Notes: a model not told the origin generated them from the sequence alone. A DNA stretch of 64,000 bases from Sulfuricystis multivorans (GCF_003966565.1 NZ_AP018718.1:1-64000), one strand, 5' to 3'; positions 19,749 through 28,584 are shown, counted from the first letter of the stretch. Translations and numbers: made by a program.

Positions 19749-21199
19749 GCGGATGCGGCTTCCAGTGGCAAAGTGACCGTGAAGCGCATCTCGCCATCTT
19801 GCCAGCCGGCCTCGATCTGGCCGGCAAGCTGCGTCACGGTCTGATAGGTGACCCATAGTCCCAAGCCGTGCCCGTCCTCGCGCCCGGAGACGAAAGGCTC
19901 GAACAGGTGGCTGCGCACGGCTTCGGGCAGCGGCTTCCCGCTGTTGGCGATCTCGATGCGCACAGCAGCCTCATCCGCCCGCGCGGTCAGCCGCACATGG
20001 CCGCCGGCATCTGTCGCCTGCACGGCGTTGAGCAGCAAGTTGATCAGGATCTGGCGCACCACGCTGGCCGGCAGCGCCAGTCGCTCGGGTAGATTGACGT
20101 GCCAGTCGAGCATCAGTTGTTTTTTGACCAGCTGCGGCTCGATCAGCGTGCGCACATCCTCGAAGTCGTGCCGGTCGAGCGGCCGGCTCGCCACGCGCGC
20201 TTCGACGAGCAGCGCGCCGACGATCTCGGCCACTTGCTGGAGCCCGCGCTCGAGCAGCGCGACGGTTTTCGCCGTCGCGGCATCGAGCGGGCCGCGTTGC
20301 TTCAGGGTGTCGAGGGCCATCAGCATGCCGCCCAGCGGGTTGTTGATTTCGTGGGCGATGCCAGCGGCCAGCCGGCCGACGGCGGCGAGCCGCTCGGCGT
20401 GCAACATCTCTTTTTCCAGCATGGCCTTTTCATTGAGGGCGACGGCCGCTTCGCGGTAGGCCGCGAACAGCCGACCGAGCTCGTCGCGATAACTGTAGCG
20501 TTCGGCCGCCGGCATGGGCAGCGGACGGCCGTGAACGAGCGCATCCATGCCCTTCGACAATTCGACCAGCGGCTCGGCCATGCGCCGTCCCCAATACCAG
20601 TTGATCGGCAGCAGCGCGGCGAGGGCCAGCAGGCCGATCAGAGCGCCTCGTACCGCGAGCGCCAGAAAGCGCGCCCAGACGACATCGCGGTCGTGGGCGA
20701 CGACGAGGGTGCCGAGCCGGCGTCCTGAGGATTCGATCGGCATCGCAGTGAAAAAATGATGCGCGCCGGCAAGATCGAGGGTCTGCGTATCCGTCAGTGT
20801 CCTGGCGCGCAAGGGCTTGGCCAGAACCGAAAACGCGTTGGCCAAATCGTCCAGGCGCGAAAGCGTCGGCAGGCGAGCCGGGTCGGAAGCGACCAGGATG
20901 TGCATGTCCCCGTCGAGCACGAAGATCGCATCCGGCTGCAGCGGATTCCGGCCGGCGCCTTCATGAAACGGCGCGCGCACGATCTCGAAGGCGCGCCATA
21001 GATCATCGTGCAGCAAGGGCGGAAACAGCGTCTGGGCCAGCGTTTGCCCGAGACTCGCCGCGCTGGTGAACACGTCCTGCTTGAGATCATCGTAGGCGCG
21101 CACCATGTAGGCCGCGCCGATCGCGATAGCGGCGGCAAGGATCAGCGCGCTGCCCCATAGTGGCACCTTGTGGCGCAGGCTGAGATCGAACAGACGCAT
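19745..21199 (-). CDS. Sensor histidine kinase (module 2, 'S' of XSR)
   Basis: Membrane kinase of 484 aa, same length as the module 1 kinase. Start chosen at 21199 (MRLFDLSLRHKVPLWGSALILAAAIA), matching the paralogue's MKYRFDDLSLRWKIPLRVML. Two membrane segments flank a periplasmic region; HAMP, HisKA (GIAHEINNPLGGML) and HATPase (GHGLGLWVTYQT) follow. The upstream 208 bp are not coding but a MITE-like repeat that separates it from the PhnD-like gene, and the repeat end supplies the bases just before the ATG. Expected to phosphorylate the regulator at 18420-19748. Confidence 0.92.
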   Translation of the reverse strand: MRLFDLSLRHKVPLWGSALILAAAIAIGAAYMVRAYDDLKQDVFTSAASLGQTLAQTLFPPLLHDDLWRAFEIVRAPFHEGAGRNPLQPDAIFVLDGDMHILVASDPARLPTLSRLDDLANAFSVLAKPLRARTLTDTQTLDLAGAHHFFTAMPIESSGRRLGTLVVAHDRDVVWARFLALAVRGALIGLLALAALLPINWYWGRRMAEPLVELSKGMDALVHGRPLPMPAAERYSYRDELGRLFAAYREAAVALNEKAMLEKEMLHAERLAAVGRLAAGIAHEINNPLGGMLMALDTLKQRGPLDAATAKTVALLERGLQQVAEIVGALLVEARVASRPLDRHDFEDVRTLIEPQLVKKQLMLDWHVNLPERLALPASVVRQILINLLLNAVQATDAGGHVRLTARADEAAVRIEIANSGKPLPEAVRSHLFEPFVSGREDGHGLGLWVTYQTVTQLAGQIEAGWQDGEMRFTVTLPLEAASA

Positions 21200-21410
21200 T
21201 AGCCCAGATCGTCCATTGGAACGCGAGCGGGTATCAAAAGCGAGGGCGAGCAGGTTTGCGTCAGCGCGACGAACCAATAGCGGTGCCTGGCGATACGCGA
21301 GGGCGCAAAGATACCGCCCGCAGCGTGAAAACCGCCGCGTAGGGCGATGAAATGATCGTATCGAATGCTCATGGCGAATCAGCCCGATCTCAATGGACGA
21401 TCTGGGATTA
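21200..21410 (+). mobile_element. MITE-like element, copy A (between PhnD-like and kinase genes of module 2)
   Basis: About 210 bp bounded by inverted ends TAGCCCAGATCGTCCATT (from 21200) and AATGGACGATCTGGGATTA (to 21410). The interior is closely similar to copy B at 28324-28530 over its full length. One end abuts the kinase ATG and the other overlaps the TAA stop of the PhnD-like gene. No transposase inside. Confidence 0.8.
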
Positions 21411-22289
21411 GTATTCGCCGAACGCACGCATCATCTTCGCGACATCCTCGTACAGGCGCCGATCGCCCGCGACGAAGCCGTCGATGTTGAGGCGATCGAG
21501 CAGCATCTTGCCGGTCAGATCGTCCTTCATGCCGATCAGCACGCGCTGCATCGCTTCGAAATCGGCCCGGGTAACGTTGCGGTGCGCGACGAAGGGCGGA
21601 AAGCCGTAGTCGGGCGAACGGGCGATGATGCGGGTCTTGGCGGTCAATGCCGGCTGGGTACGCGCCAAGGTGTCCCAGACGAAACTGTCGATCGCTGCGC
21701 CCTGCGCGAAACCGGTCGCGACCGCCTCGACCGCCTTGCGGTGCGACCAGGTGAAAAAGGTCTTCTTGAAGAAAGTCGCCGGGTCCTCGCCAAGTTCTTT
21801 GACCATGTAGCGCGGCCTCAGATAGCCGGTATTCGAATAAGGATCGGCATAGGCGAACACGGCGCCCTTGAGATCGCGCATCGAATGGCGCGTCGTGTCG
21901 TCTGCGGCGACGATCAGATAGGAACGGTAGGTGGGTTTGCCCTGGTTGAGCGGCACGGCCAGCAAGCGCACCAGGTCTTTCAGATACAGGTACGGGTAAT
22001 CGCAGATCCAGGCGAAGTCGAGCTTGTCCAGACGCAACAGATCCATCGTCTCGCGGTAGCTGTCGCGCTGCACGAACTCGATCGGACGCCCCAGCTTGGC
22101 CTGCAGGTAGCTGCGCCATTCTTCCATCAGGCTGTATTCATCGTGGACGAAGGCCGGTGTCAGGCCCACCCGGATCGGTCTGGCCGCCCAGGCACAAAGC
22201 GGCAGGCTGGCGCCAGCCGCCAGAGCACCCAGGGCATGCAAGACTCGACGTCTGCCCAAGTTACCGGATCGTAACTGTATGCGCTTCAT
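21408..22289 (-). CDS. PhnD-like periplasmic substrate-binding protein (module 2, 'X' of XSR)
   Basis: Periplasmic binding protein of 293 aa with a leader ending near LPLCAWA. PhnD superfamily pattern IRVGLTPAF and WICDYPYLY. Paralogue of the module 1 protein with the same order X-S-R, so it most likely presents its ligand to the kinase rather than to a transporter. Two GTTAC...GTAAC dyads overlap its first codons and leader (22260-22317), pointing to control by the cognate regulator. Ligand unknown; AioX/ArxX-like arsenite sensing and TtrS-like sulfur oxyanion sensing are both possible. Confidence 0.87.
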   Translation of the reverse strand: MKRIQLRSGNLGRRRVLHALGALAAGASLPLCAWAARPIRVGLTPAFVHDEYSLMEEWRSYLQAKLGRPIEFVQRDSYRETMDLLRLDKLDFAWICDYPYLYLKDLVRLLAVPLNQGKPTYRSYLIVAADDTTRHSMRDLKGAVFAYADPYSNTGYLRPRYMVKELGEDPATFFKKTFFTWSHRKAVEAVATGFAQGAAIDSFVWDTLARTQPALTAKTRIIARSPDYGFPPFVAHRNVTRADFEAMQRVLIGMKDDLTGKMLLDRLNIDGFVAGDRRLYEDVAKMMRAFGEY

Positions 22290-22317
22290 GGTTAGCCCTC
22301 GGTTACCAATCGGTAAC
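22260..22317. promoter_or_regulatory. Paired palindromic activator sites, module 2
   Basis: GTTACCGGATCGTAAC at 22260-22275 and GTTACCAATCGGTAAC at 22302-22317, 42 bp apart start to start, between and into the divergent PhnD-like and polyferredoxin genes. The second is a perfect 6-4-6 dyad. Same half-site and same spacing as the pair in front of module 3. Confidence 0.65.
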
Positions 22318-22374
22318 TAATTCTAGCCCTTCTGTGTGGATGTGTCCGGGCATGGTTTTTTCGTCATCGCCGCC

Positions 22375-23511
22375 ATGACTATTGAAACCCATCGGCCTTT
22401 GCCTGCCGATCGCCATCTCGCGTTTTGGCCGGCCGCCTGCCTTGCGGTGCGCGGCGGTGTGGCGGCCTGCGATCGCTGTGCGAATGCCTGCCCGGTCGGG
22501 GTGCTGAAAGTCGGCGCTGACGGGACGGCACTGGTCGGCGATTGCCTCCATTGTGGTCGCTGCGCGGCGGCCTGCCCGAGCGGGGCGCTCGTCGCCAAGG
22601 GCTTTGACGAGGCGCGGTTACCGTCCGGTAACCTGCCTGTAGCGATCGAGTGCTGGAAGGTGCCCCGTGAAATCGCTGGCGAACAGGCGGTGCGCGTGCC
22701 CTGCCTCGGCGGGCTTGCGCTTACCCGCCTGATCGAATGGCTCGTCGAGGCCGGCAGCCGACCGCTACGGCTCGTCGACCGCGGCTGGTGCGCGAACTGT
22801 GCAGCCGGCACGGATGGCTTCGCCGGCGCGGCCATACTCGCTGCACTCTCGCCTTGGCTGTCGGCCAGCGGCCTGCCGCCGGCGCACTGGCCGAAGCAAA
22901 GCGAAAAGCCCTTACCCAAGGCGCTGATGCCCAGGGAGATTCCATCGGCCGAGCGCCAGATCGCGATGGGCCGGCGCGCGTTTTTCGGGCGTCTGGCCAA
23001 GGAAATCGCGCGCAGCGAGCGACCGGTCGAAGCGCCCGCCGGCCCGCGCGCCGCCTTGCGCCGCACTCGCTGCCCGTTGCCGGCGCACGAGCGTTTCTTG
23101 GCCGCGCTCACCCAACTCGCCGCGACGCAGGGGCGGCCGCTGCCGCCGCGAGCCTTGCCGCGTCTCGAAGTATCGCCCGCCTGCCGCGATCACGGCTTGT
23201 GCGCATCCTCGTGTCCCACTGACGCGCTGGTGATCCGCGACGGAGAGAAAGGTCGCCAGTGGCGTTTTTCCAGCGCTCGCTGCACGGGTTGCGGGCGTTG
23301 CGTGGCGGTCTGCCCTGAGCAGGCGCTGCGGCTCGGGGAGGGCGGGCAGTTCGAGGAGGTCGTCCTGCGCACGGTATCGCTTACCTCCTGCCTCGAATGC
23401 GGCCGCGATTTCGTGCCGCAGGCCGCGGAGCACATCTGCCCCCAGTGCCTTGCGCAACGCGCGCTGGCGCAGAGCATGTTCGCTCCTGGCCCGAATGTTG
23501 CAGGGCAATAG
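22375..23511 (+). CDS. Polyferredoxin-type 4Fe-4S protein, module 2
   Basis: Multi-cluster electron carrier, 378 aa from the ATG at 22375 (an ATG at 22336 would add 13 residues; neither has a clear ribosome site). Motifs: CDRCANACPVGV, CLHCGRCAAACPSGA, CRDHGLCASSCPTDA, CTGCGRCVAVCPEQA and a C-terminal CLECGRDF...CPQC. The central VPCLGG and WCANCAAG also occur in the module 1 paralogue. It lies directly upstream of the molybdoenzyme gene, the position that the extra FeS gene has in arx operons, and its last codons contain the sigma-54 promoter of the next gene. Confidence 0.84.
   Translation: MTIETHRPLPADRHLAFWPAACLAVRGGVAACDRCANACPVGVLKVGADGTALVGDCLHCGRCAAACPSGALVAKGFDEARLPSGNLPVAIECWKVPREIAGEQAVRVPCLGGLALTRLIEWLVEAGSRPLRLVDRGWCANCAAGTDGFAGAAILAALSPWLSASGLPPAHWPKQSEKPLPKALMPREIPSAERQIAMGRRAFFGRLAKEIARSERPVEAPAGPRAALRRTRCPLPAHERFLAALTQLAATQGRPLPPRALPRLEVSPACRDHGLCASSCPTDALVIRDGEKGRQWRFSSARCTGCGRCVAVCPEQALRLGEGGQFEEVVLRTVSLTSCLECGRDFVPQAAEHICPQCLAQRALAQSMFAPGPNVAGQ
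22507..22530 (+). repeat. Dispersed 24-bp repeat, copy 3 (inside polyferredoxin 2)
   Basis: One mismatch to the consensus. Reads as KVGADGTA between the first two cluster motifs. Confidence 0.65.
22617..22632. promoter_or_regulatory. Intragenic activator-site-like palindrome, module 2
   Basis: GTTACCGTCCGGTAAC is a perfect 6-4-6 dyad of the same type as the sites at 22302 and 29808. It lies inside the polyferredoxin gene, 855 bp upstream of the sigma-54 promoter at 23487, so it may be a distant activator site for the catalytic operon. Confidence 0.5.
23487..23501 (+). promoter_or_regulatory. Sigma-54 promoter (-24/-12), module 2 catalytic operon
   Basis: TGGCCCGAATGTTGC with 10 nt between GG and GC, nearly identical to the module 1 promoter including flanking bases. 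It sits inside the 3' end of the polyferredoxin gene, 42 bp upstream of the molybdoenzyme ATG. Confidence 0.75.
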
Positions 23512-23542
23512 CCGCTCGTTTTCATCAACCGGAGGAAGTGAA

Positions 23543-26335
23543 ATGAACGAATCGATCCTCAATCCCAAACTGACCCGTCGGCGTTTTCTGCAAGCGACCG
23601 GCGCGGCAGGCGCCCTGGGTGCCGTCGGCGTCGGCGGCCAGCTCACCACCATCGAGAAGGTGCATGCTCAGCCAGAAGCCGCGGCTGCGGGACAGACCGT
23701 GATCACCAAGAGCTTCTGTCACCAGTGCCCGGCACGCTGCGGCATCGACGTCTATACGACCAACGGCCGTATCCATGCGATCTACGGTACGCTCGACAAC
23801 CCGCTCTCCAACGGCAAGCTGTGCCCGAAGGGCCATTACGGCGTCTATCTGACCTATGATGCCGATCGCATCAAGGGGCCGATGAAGCGCACCAACCCGA
23901 AGAAGGGCAGGAACGAGGATCCGAAGTTCGTGCCGATCTCCTGGGACGAGGCGCTCGATATCGTCGCCGGCCGCCTGAATGCATTGCGTGAGAAAGGCGA
24001 GTCGCATCGCTTCGCGGTGCTCACCGGCCGTGGCTGGGGCTACACCGATGTGGGTCTTTTGAAGGAGTTCGGCCAACTGTACGGCACGCCGAACTACAAC
24101 CTCGGCCACTCCTCGATGTGTTCCGACGCATCGGAAACCGTCAAGCACATCATGGACGGGCATCACGCCTATAGCGCTTACGACTACTCGAACAGCAACT
24201 ATGTGCTGGTCTTCGGCGCCGGGCTGCTTGAAGCCTTTCGTCCCTACAACGCCAACATGCAGAACTGGGGCAAGATGCGCACCAAATCGCCGAAGACCAA
24301 GGTCACCGTGGTCGATGTGCATCTGAACACCACCGGCTCTGCGGCCGACCGGCTGCTGCTGGTCAAGCCCGGACGCGATGGCGCTTTGGCGCTGGCGATG
24401 GCCCACGTGATCCTCACCGAAGGCTTGTGGGACAAGAACTTCGTCGGCGATTTCGTCGATGGCGTTAATCGCTTCAAGACCGGTGCGTCGATTCCGCTGA
24501 CGGTGAGCCAGGAAGACGTCGATGCCTGGAGGCAGGCAAGGGCCGAAGCGGCGGCGAAAAAGGAAGCGGCGGCGAAGAAGGCTGCCGAGGCACGCGAGAA
24601 AGCGCTCGCCGAGCTCGACAAACTGAAGAAAGCGCTCAAGGGCGCGAAGGGCGACGAGAAGGCGGCGCTCGAAAAGAAACTCGCCGAAGCGCAGAAGAAG
24701 TTCGACGAGGGCGAAGCGAAAGCCAAGAAGATTGCCGAACAACGCGCTTTGCTTGAAAAGGACAAGAAGACGGAAATGGCGCCGGTGGTCGGTCAGCCCT
24801 TGTTCAACGAGAAATGGACGGTCGGCCTGATCGAATGGTGGAACGTCGAATTGAAAGATCGGACGCCCGAATGGGCCGCGGAAGTCTCCGGCGTTGCGGC
24901 CAAGGACATCATCACCGTCGCACGCGAGTTCGCCACCACCAAACCAGCCGTCGCATTGTTCGAGCGCGGCGCATCGGCGCATACCAACGGCGTCTATAAC
25001 GGCATGGCGATCCATGCGCTCAATGCCCTGACCGGCAACATGTTCGCGAAGGGGGGGTTACGCGGCTATCAGATGAAGACTGCCTGGGCCAAGCTGCCGA
25101 TCAAGGTCGAGGACTATCAGGACGACTATGCGAAGAACGGGCCGTGGAAGAAGTTTCCGCGCATCGACATGGCCAAGACCAAGAAGTGGCCGTTGGTGAA
25201 AAACATGATGCAGGAGATCGCCATCAACCACCTGAAAGGCGAGCCCTACAAGCTCGACACGGCGATCATCTATATGACGGGCGCGATCTTCTCCGGCCCG
25301 GACTGCACGAAATGGGAAGAGGCCTGGCGCGAGGTCTTCGTCATCGACACCTCCCCCTATCCGGGCGAGACCAACAAATTCGCCGATTTGATCCTGCCCG
25401 ATCACACCTATCTCGAACGCCTGCAGATCGCCGACACCTACCCGTACGAGGGCTATCCGATTTCGATGATCCGCACTCCGGCGATCAAGCCGCTCTTTGA
25501 TACCAAGGTGTTCGGCGACATGATCATCGAGCTGGGCAAGCGCATCAAGGGCCCGACGGCCGACTACTACAACAAGGTCGGCAACACCGAGAACATCATC
25601 AAATGGATGTGCGAAGGTTTCAAGGACAAGCCGGGCGACAACGGCGTGGTCGACTTCGAAACCTTCAAGCAGAAGGGCGTCTGGTATCGCAAGCCCTATG
25701 CCTATCTGCAAAAGGATGGCGTGTTCTACGAGTGGGACGGCAAGGGCTACAACAAGGTGCTCACCGAGGCCGAGGTCAAGGAAAAGGTGATGCCCACACC
25801 GACCGGCAAGTTCGAGCTCAAGGTCACCGAGCTCGAGCATCACGCCGATTACGTGCAGGAGAAGCTCGGTATTCCGCCCGAGCGCGCGCCTTTCCCGCAG
25901 TGGATCGAGCCGAAACACGGCGGCGATGGCGATCTGCATTTCGTCAGCCCCAAGCTTGCTGGTCAGGCCGAGGGACGCAGTTCCAACCTGCCGCATGTCG
26001 CGGCGATGATCCAACCGGTGCAGGGCGGCAAGCGCGAGGTGTTCCTCGAAATCCATCCGGAGGCGGCCGCCAAGCGCGGCATCAAGGACGGCGACATCGT
26101 GCGCATGAAAAACAAGATCGGCGAGATTCGCGTGCGCGCCCGGGTGACGCACACCACGCGTCCCGATACCGTCGTGCTGCCGATGATTCACGGTCACTGG
26201 GCGCAGGGTCGCTGGGCGGAAGCCAAGGATCGCCTACCCTCCGGTAGTACCAACGAAATCACCGAAAACCTATCCGAACCGCTATCGGGTCTGGCTTGTT
26301 ATCACAGCGGCCTGGTCAGCGTGGAACGCGCTTAA
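23543..26335 (+). CDS. Molybdopterin oxidoreductase catalytic subunit, module 2, with coiled-coil insertion
   Basis: Tat-exported bis-MGD enzyme, 930 aa. Start at 23543 behind GGAGGAAG; leader LTRRRFLQATGAAG with cleavage near VHAQP. Fe-S motif CHQCPARCGID...LCPKG is complete; Cys193 in HSSMCSDA is the likely Mo ligand. Stretches such as RTNPKKGRNEDPKFVPISW are of the ArrA/ArxA/TtrA/PsrA kind. Residues about 325-410 are an Ala/Lys/Glu-rich heptad-like insertion predicted as coiled coil, unlike its two neighbours' enzymes. Followed by FeS (10 nt), NrfD and TorD genes, an A-B-C-D order like arxABCD. Substrate unresolved. Confidence 0.9.
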   Translation: MNESILNPKLTRRRFLQATGAAGALGAVGVGGQLTTIEKVHAQPEAAAAGQTVITKSFCHQCPARCGIDVYTTNGRIHAIYGTLDNPLSNGKLCPKGHYGVYLTYDADRIKGPMKRTNPKKGRNEDPKFVPISWDEALDIVAGRLNALREKGESHRFAVLTGRGWGYTDVGLLKEFGQLYGTPNYNLGHSSMCSDASETVKHIMDGHHAYSAYDYSNSNYVLVFGAGLLEAFRPYNANMQNWGKMRTKSPKTKVTVVDVHLNTTGSAADRLLLVKPGRDGALALAMAHVILTEGLWDKNFVGDFVDGVNRFKTGASIPLTVSQEDVDAWRQARAEAAAKKEAAAKKAAEAREKALAELDKLKKALKGAKGDEKAALEKKLAEAQKKFDEGEAKAKKIAEQRALLEKDKKTEMAPVVGQPLFNEKWTVGLIEWWNVELKDRTPEWAAEVSGVAAKDIITVAREFATTKPAVALFERGASAHTNGVYNGMAIHALNALTGNMFAKGGLRGYQMKTAWAKLPIKVEDYQDDYAKNGPWKKFPRIDMAKTKKWPLVKNMMQEIAINHLKGEPYKLDTAIIYMTGAIFSGPDCTKWEEAWREVFVIDTSPYPGETNKFADLILPDHTYLERLQIADTYPYEGYPISMIRTPAIKPLFDTKVFGDMIIELGKRIKGPTADYYNKVGNTENIIKWMCEGFKDKPGDNGVVDFETFKQKGVWYRKPYAYLQKDGVFYEWDGKGYNKVLTEAEVKEKVMPTPTGKFELKVTELEHHADYVQEKLGIPPERAPFPQWIEPKHGGDGDLHFVSPKLAGQAEGRSSNLPHVAAMIQPVQGGKREVFLEIHPEAAAKRGIKDGDIVRMKNKIGEIRVRARVTHTTRPDTVVLPMIHGHWAQGRWAEAKDRLPSGSTNEITENLSEPLSGLACYHSGLVSVERA

Positions 26336-26345
26336 GGAGTACATC

Positions 26346-27098
26346 ATGGCAAAGTGGGGAATGGTCATCGACCTCGAAAAATGCGTGGGCTGCCAAGCCT
26401 GCACGATCGCCTGCGGCATGGAAAACACACGCTTGCCTGGCGAGCACTGGCAGGACGTCATCTTCTTCCAGGAAGGCGAGTATCCGAACACCGAAATCAA
26501 GTGGTTCCCGCGTCCTTGCATGCATTGCGAGAACCCGTCCTGCGTCGCGGTCTGCCCGGTACGTGCCACCTACAAGTCGGAGGACGGCCAGGTGCTGATC
26601 GACTGGGAACGCTGCATCGGCTGCAAGTACTGCATGATCGCCTGCCCGTATGGTGTGCGCTTCTACACCGAGGAGAAGGCGCGCTACGGTGGCCCGAACA
26701 TGAAGGACGTGTTCCCGAGCAACGACGCGCATTCCTGGAATCCACCCTGGAGGATGCCGCAGGAAGACTGGAAGCACGGTGTCGGCGTGCAGCCGCACGA
26801 TGTGGTGTCGAAATGCACCTTCTGCTATCACCGCGTGTCCAAGGCGCCCAAGGGCACGGTAGACCTCGATCCACAAAACCCGGCTACACGCGAATTCACG
26901 CCGGCCTGCGTCGTCACATGCCCGACCGGCGCGCGCTTCTTCGGTGACCTGGCGAACCCGGATTCCGAGGTCAACAAACAGATCGCCTACAAGAATGGCG
27001 TGCGCCTGCTGGATCACCTTGGCAACAAGCCGCAGGTCTACTACCTCACTGGCGAGGGGGGCTCGGTCCCGGCCACGCGTTCGATCAAAAAGATTTAA
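26346..27098 (+). CDS. 4Fe-4S electron-transfer subunit, module 2
   Basis: Partner of the module 2 molybdoenzyme, 250 aa, with four cluster motifs: CVGCQACTIACGME, CMHCENPSCVAVCP, CIGCKYCMIACPYG and CTFCYH with later CVVTCPTGA. No signal peptide; it would travel with the Tat substrate. AAGGAGTACATC precedes the ATG; it starts 10 nt after the catalytic gene and ends 12 nt before the NrfD gene. An insertion between the third and fourth motifs (ARYGGPNMKDVFPSND) is longer than in module 1. Confidence 0.92.
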   Translation: MAKWGMVIDLEKCVGCQACTIACGMENTRLPGEHWQDVIFFQEGEYPNTEIKWFPRPCMHCENPSCVAVCPVRATYKSEDGQVLIDWERCIGCKYCMIACPYGVRFYTEEKARYGGPNMKDVFPSNDAHSWNPPWRMPQEDWKHGVGVQPHDVVSKCTFCYHRVSKAPKGTVDLDPQNPATREFTPACVVTCPTGARFFGDLANPDSEVNKQIAYKNGVRLLDHLGNKPQVYYLTGEGGSVPATRSIKKI

Positions 27099-27110
27099 GG
27101 AGAAAACGTC

Positions 27111-28316
27111 ATGATCGCAAACAATCGCAACAATGACATCAGCAGCCATGTCCGTTCGGAGGCCAATGCCTGGCTGGTGGCATGCATCATCGTCGGTGGT
27201 CTGTCCGGCGCCTATATGCTGTATCAGCTGATGACGGTCGGCCATGCTTCGTTCAACACTTCGAGCGACGGCATCAACTGGGGTTTGCCGATCGCCGCCT
27301 ATGTGTTTTTCGCACTGACCTCGTCGGGTCTGACGATGATCGCCTCGCTTGCCACGGTGTTCGGCTTCGAGCAGTTCTATCCGATCGTCAAGCGCTGCAT
27401 CTGGGTGGCGATCGTCACCCTGGTCGCTGGCTTCTCGGTGCTGGCGTTCGAGCTCGGTCATCCTTTCCGCATGCTCTGGGCCATGCCCACCGGCATGCAG
27501 GTGATGAGCCCGATGTTCTGGATGGGCGTGTTCTATCTGATCGACCTCGTGCTGTTGATCATCAAGTTCTATTTGATCGTGCAAGAGGACTGGCATAGCA
27601 GCTTCTCCAGGCTGATCGGCATTGCCGGCTTCGTCGCCGTCATCCTGGCCTCAGGCATGCTGGGACTGCTGTTCGGTTCCGTTGCAATGCGGCCGATGTG
27701 GTTCGGCTCCTTCACATCGATCTACTACATGCTTACCGCTGCGCTATCAGGTGCCGCCGCCATCGTGGTGACGACGTACATGGCCTTCGATTTCGACAGC
27801 CGCAACATGCCTGCCAATCTGCGTGCCTTTGCCGAAGGCGATCAAATGCCGAAGGTCTTCGCCACGCTGATCGGCATCACCCTGGTGATGATCCTCACCC
27901 GCATGTGGACGGGCTTGTGGAGCAACCTCGATGGTCTGGAGGGCTTCCATGTGCTGGTCAAGTCGCCGCTCTTTTGGGTCGAACTATTGTTCGGTCTCGT
28001 CCTTCCCTTCTGGATGATGCTGCAGCCGGGCATGCAGACGCGCGTCGTTCCGCAGATGACCGCCGCCTTCCTGGTGCTCGGCGGCATGGCCATCAACCGT
28101 TACGAGTTCATCGTCAGCGGTCAGGTCGTGCCGATGTTCAAGGGCACCTGGGTGAATAGCCTCGAGCCCTACTTCCCCTCGATGACCGAATGGGCGATGG
28201 CGGTGTTCGGGCTGGCGGTCGCACTGGGCGGCTACGCGATCGGCGAAAAGATGTTCCGGTTGTCGGCGGCGCCCGCGCACGAGGAGAGCGGCAAACTCGC
28301 CGGCGCAAGCGCATAA
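27111..28316 (+). CDS. NrfD/PsrC family membrane subunit, module 2
   Basis: Membrane quinone-interacting subunit, 401 aa, with about ten hydrophobic segments, longer than the 285-aa module 1 version. The ribosome site AAGGAGAAAACGTC precedes the ATG. The first helix is WLVACIIVGGLSGAYMLYQL. It completes an A-B-C complex with the two genes upstream and is followed after 7 nt by a MITE-like element that splits it from the chaperone gene. Confidence 0.9.
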   Translation: MIANNRNNDISSHVRSEANAWLVACIIVGGLSGAYMLYQLMTVGHASFNTSSDGINWGLPIAAYVFFALTSSGLTMIASLATVFGFEQFYPIVKRCIWVAIVTLVAGFSVLAFELGHPFRMLWAMPTGMQVMSPMFWMGVFYLIDLVLLIIKFYLIVQEDWHSSFSRLIGIAGFVAVILASGMLGLLFGSVAMRPMWFGSFTSIYYMLTAALSGAAAIVVTTYMAFDFDSRNMPANLRAFAEGDQMPKVFATLIGITLVMILTRMWTGLWSNLDGLEGFHVLVKSPLFWVELLFGLVLPFWMMLQPGMQTRVVPQMTAAFLVLGGMAINRYEFIVSGQVVPMFKGTWVNSLEPYFPSMTEWAMAVFGLAVALGGYAIGEKMFRLSAAPAHEESGKLAGASA

Positions 28317-28323
28317 TTAATCA

Positions 28324-28530
28324 AACCCAGATTGTCCATTGGAACACGAGCGGGTATCAAAAGCGAGGGCGAGCAGGTTTGCGTCACCGCGACGAGCCAA
28401 TAACAGTGTCTGGCGATACGCGGGGGCGCAAAGATGCCGCCCGCAGCGTGAAAACCGCCGCGTAGGGCGATGAAATGATCGTATCGGATGCTCATGGCGC
28501 ATCAGCCCGGTCTAATGGATAATCTGGGTT
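28324..28530 (+). mobile_element. MITE-like element, copy B (after NrfD gene of module 2)
   Basis: 207 bp with inverted ends AACCCAGATTGTCCATT (28324-28340) and AATGGATAATCTGGGTT (28514-28530). The interior matches copy A in the same orientation nearly throughout; copy C is the reverse orientation and more diverged. Begins 7 nt after the NrfD stop codon. Confidence 0.85.
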
Positions 28531-28540
28531 AAACTCACAG

Positions 28541-28581
28541 GCCGGCGCGTTTCCTCACCTCTGGCGCGCCGGCTTTTTTTT
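28541..28581 (+). terminator. Rho-independent terminator in front of torD-like gene, module 2
   Basis: Perfect 9-bp stem GCCGGCGCG (28541-28549) with CGCGCCGGC (28565-28573), 15-nt loop, then eight T. The chaperone ATG lies only 4 nt behind the T-run, so the end of the stem takes the place of a normal ribosome site. Confidence 0.85.
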
Positions 28582-28584
28582 GCC

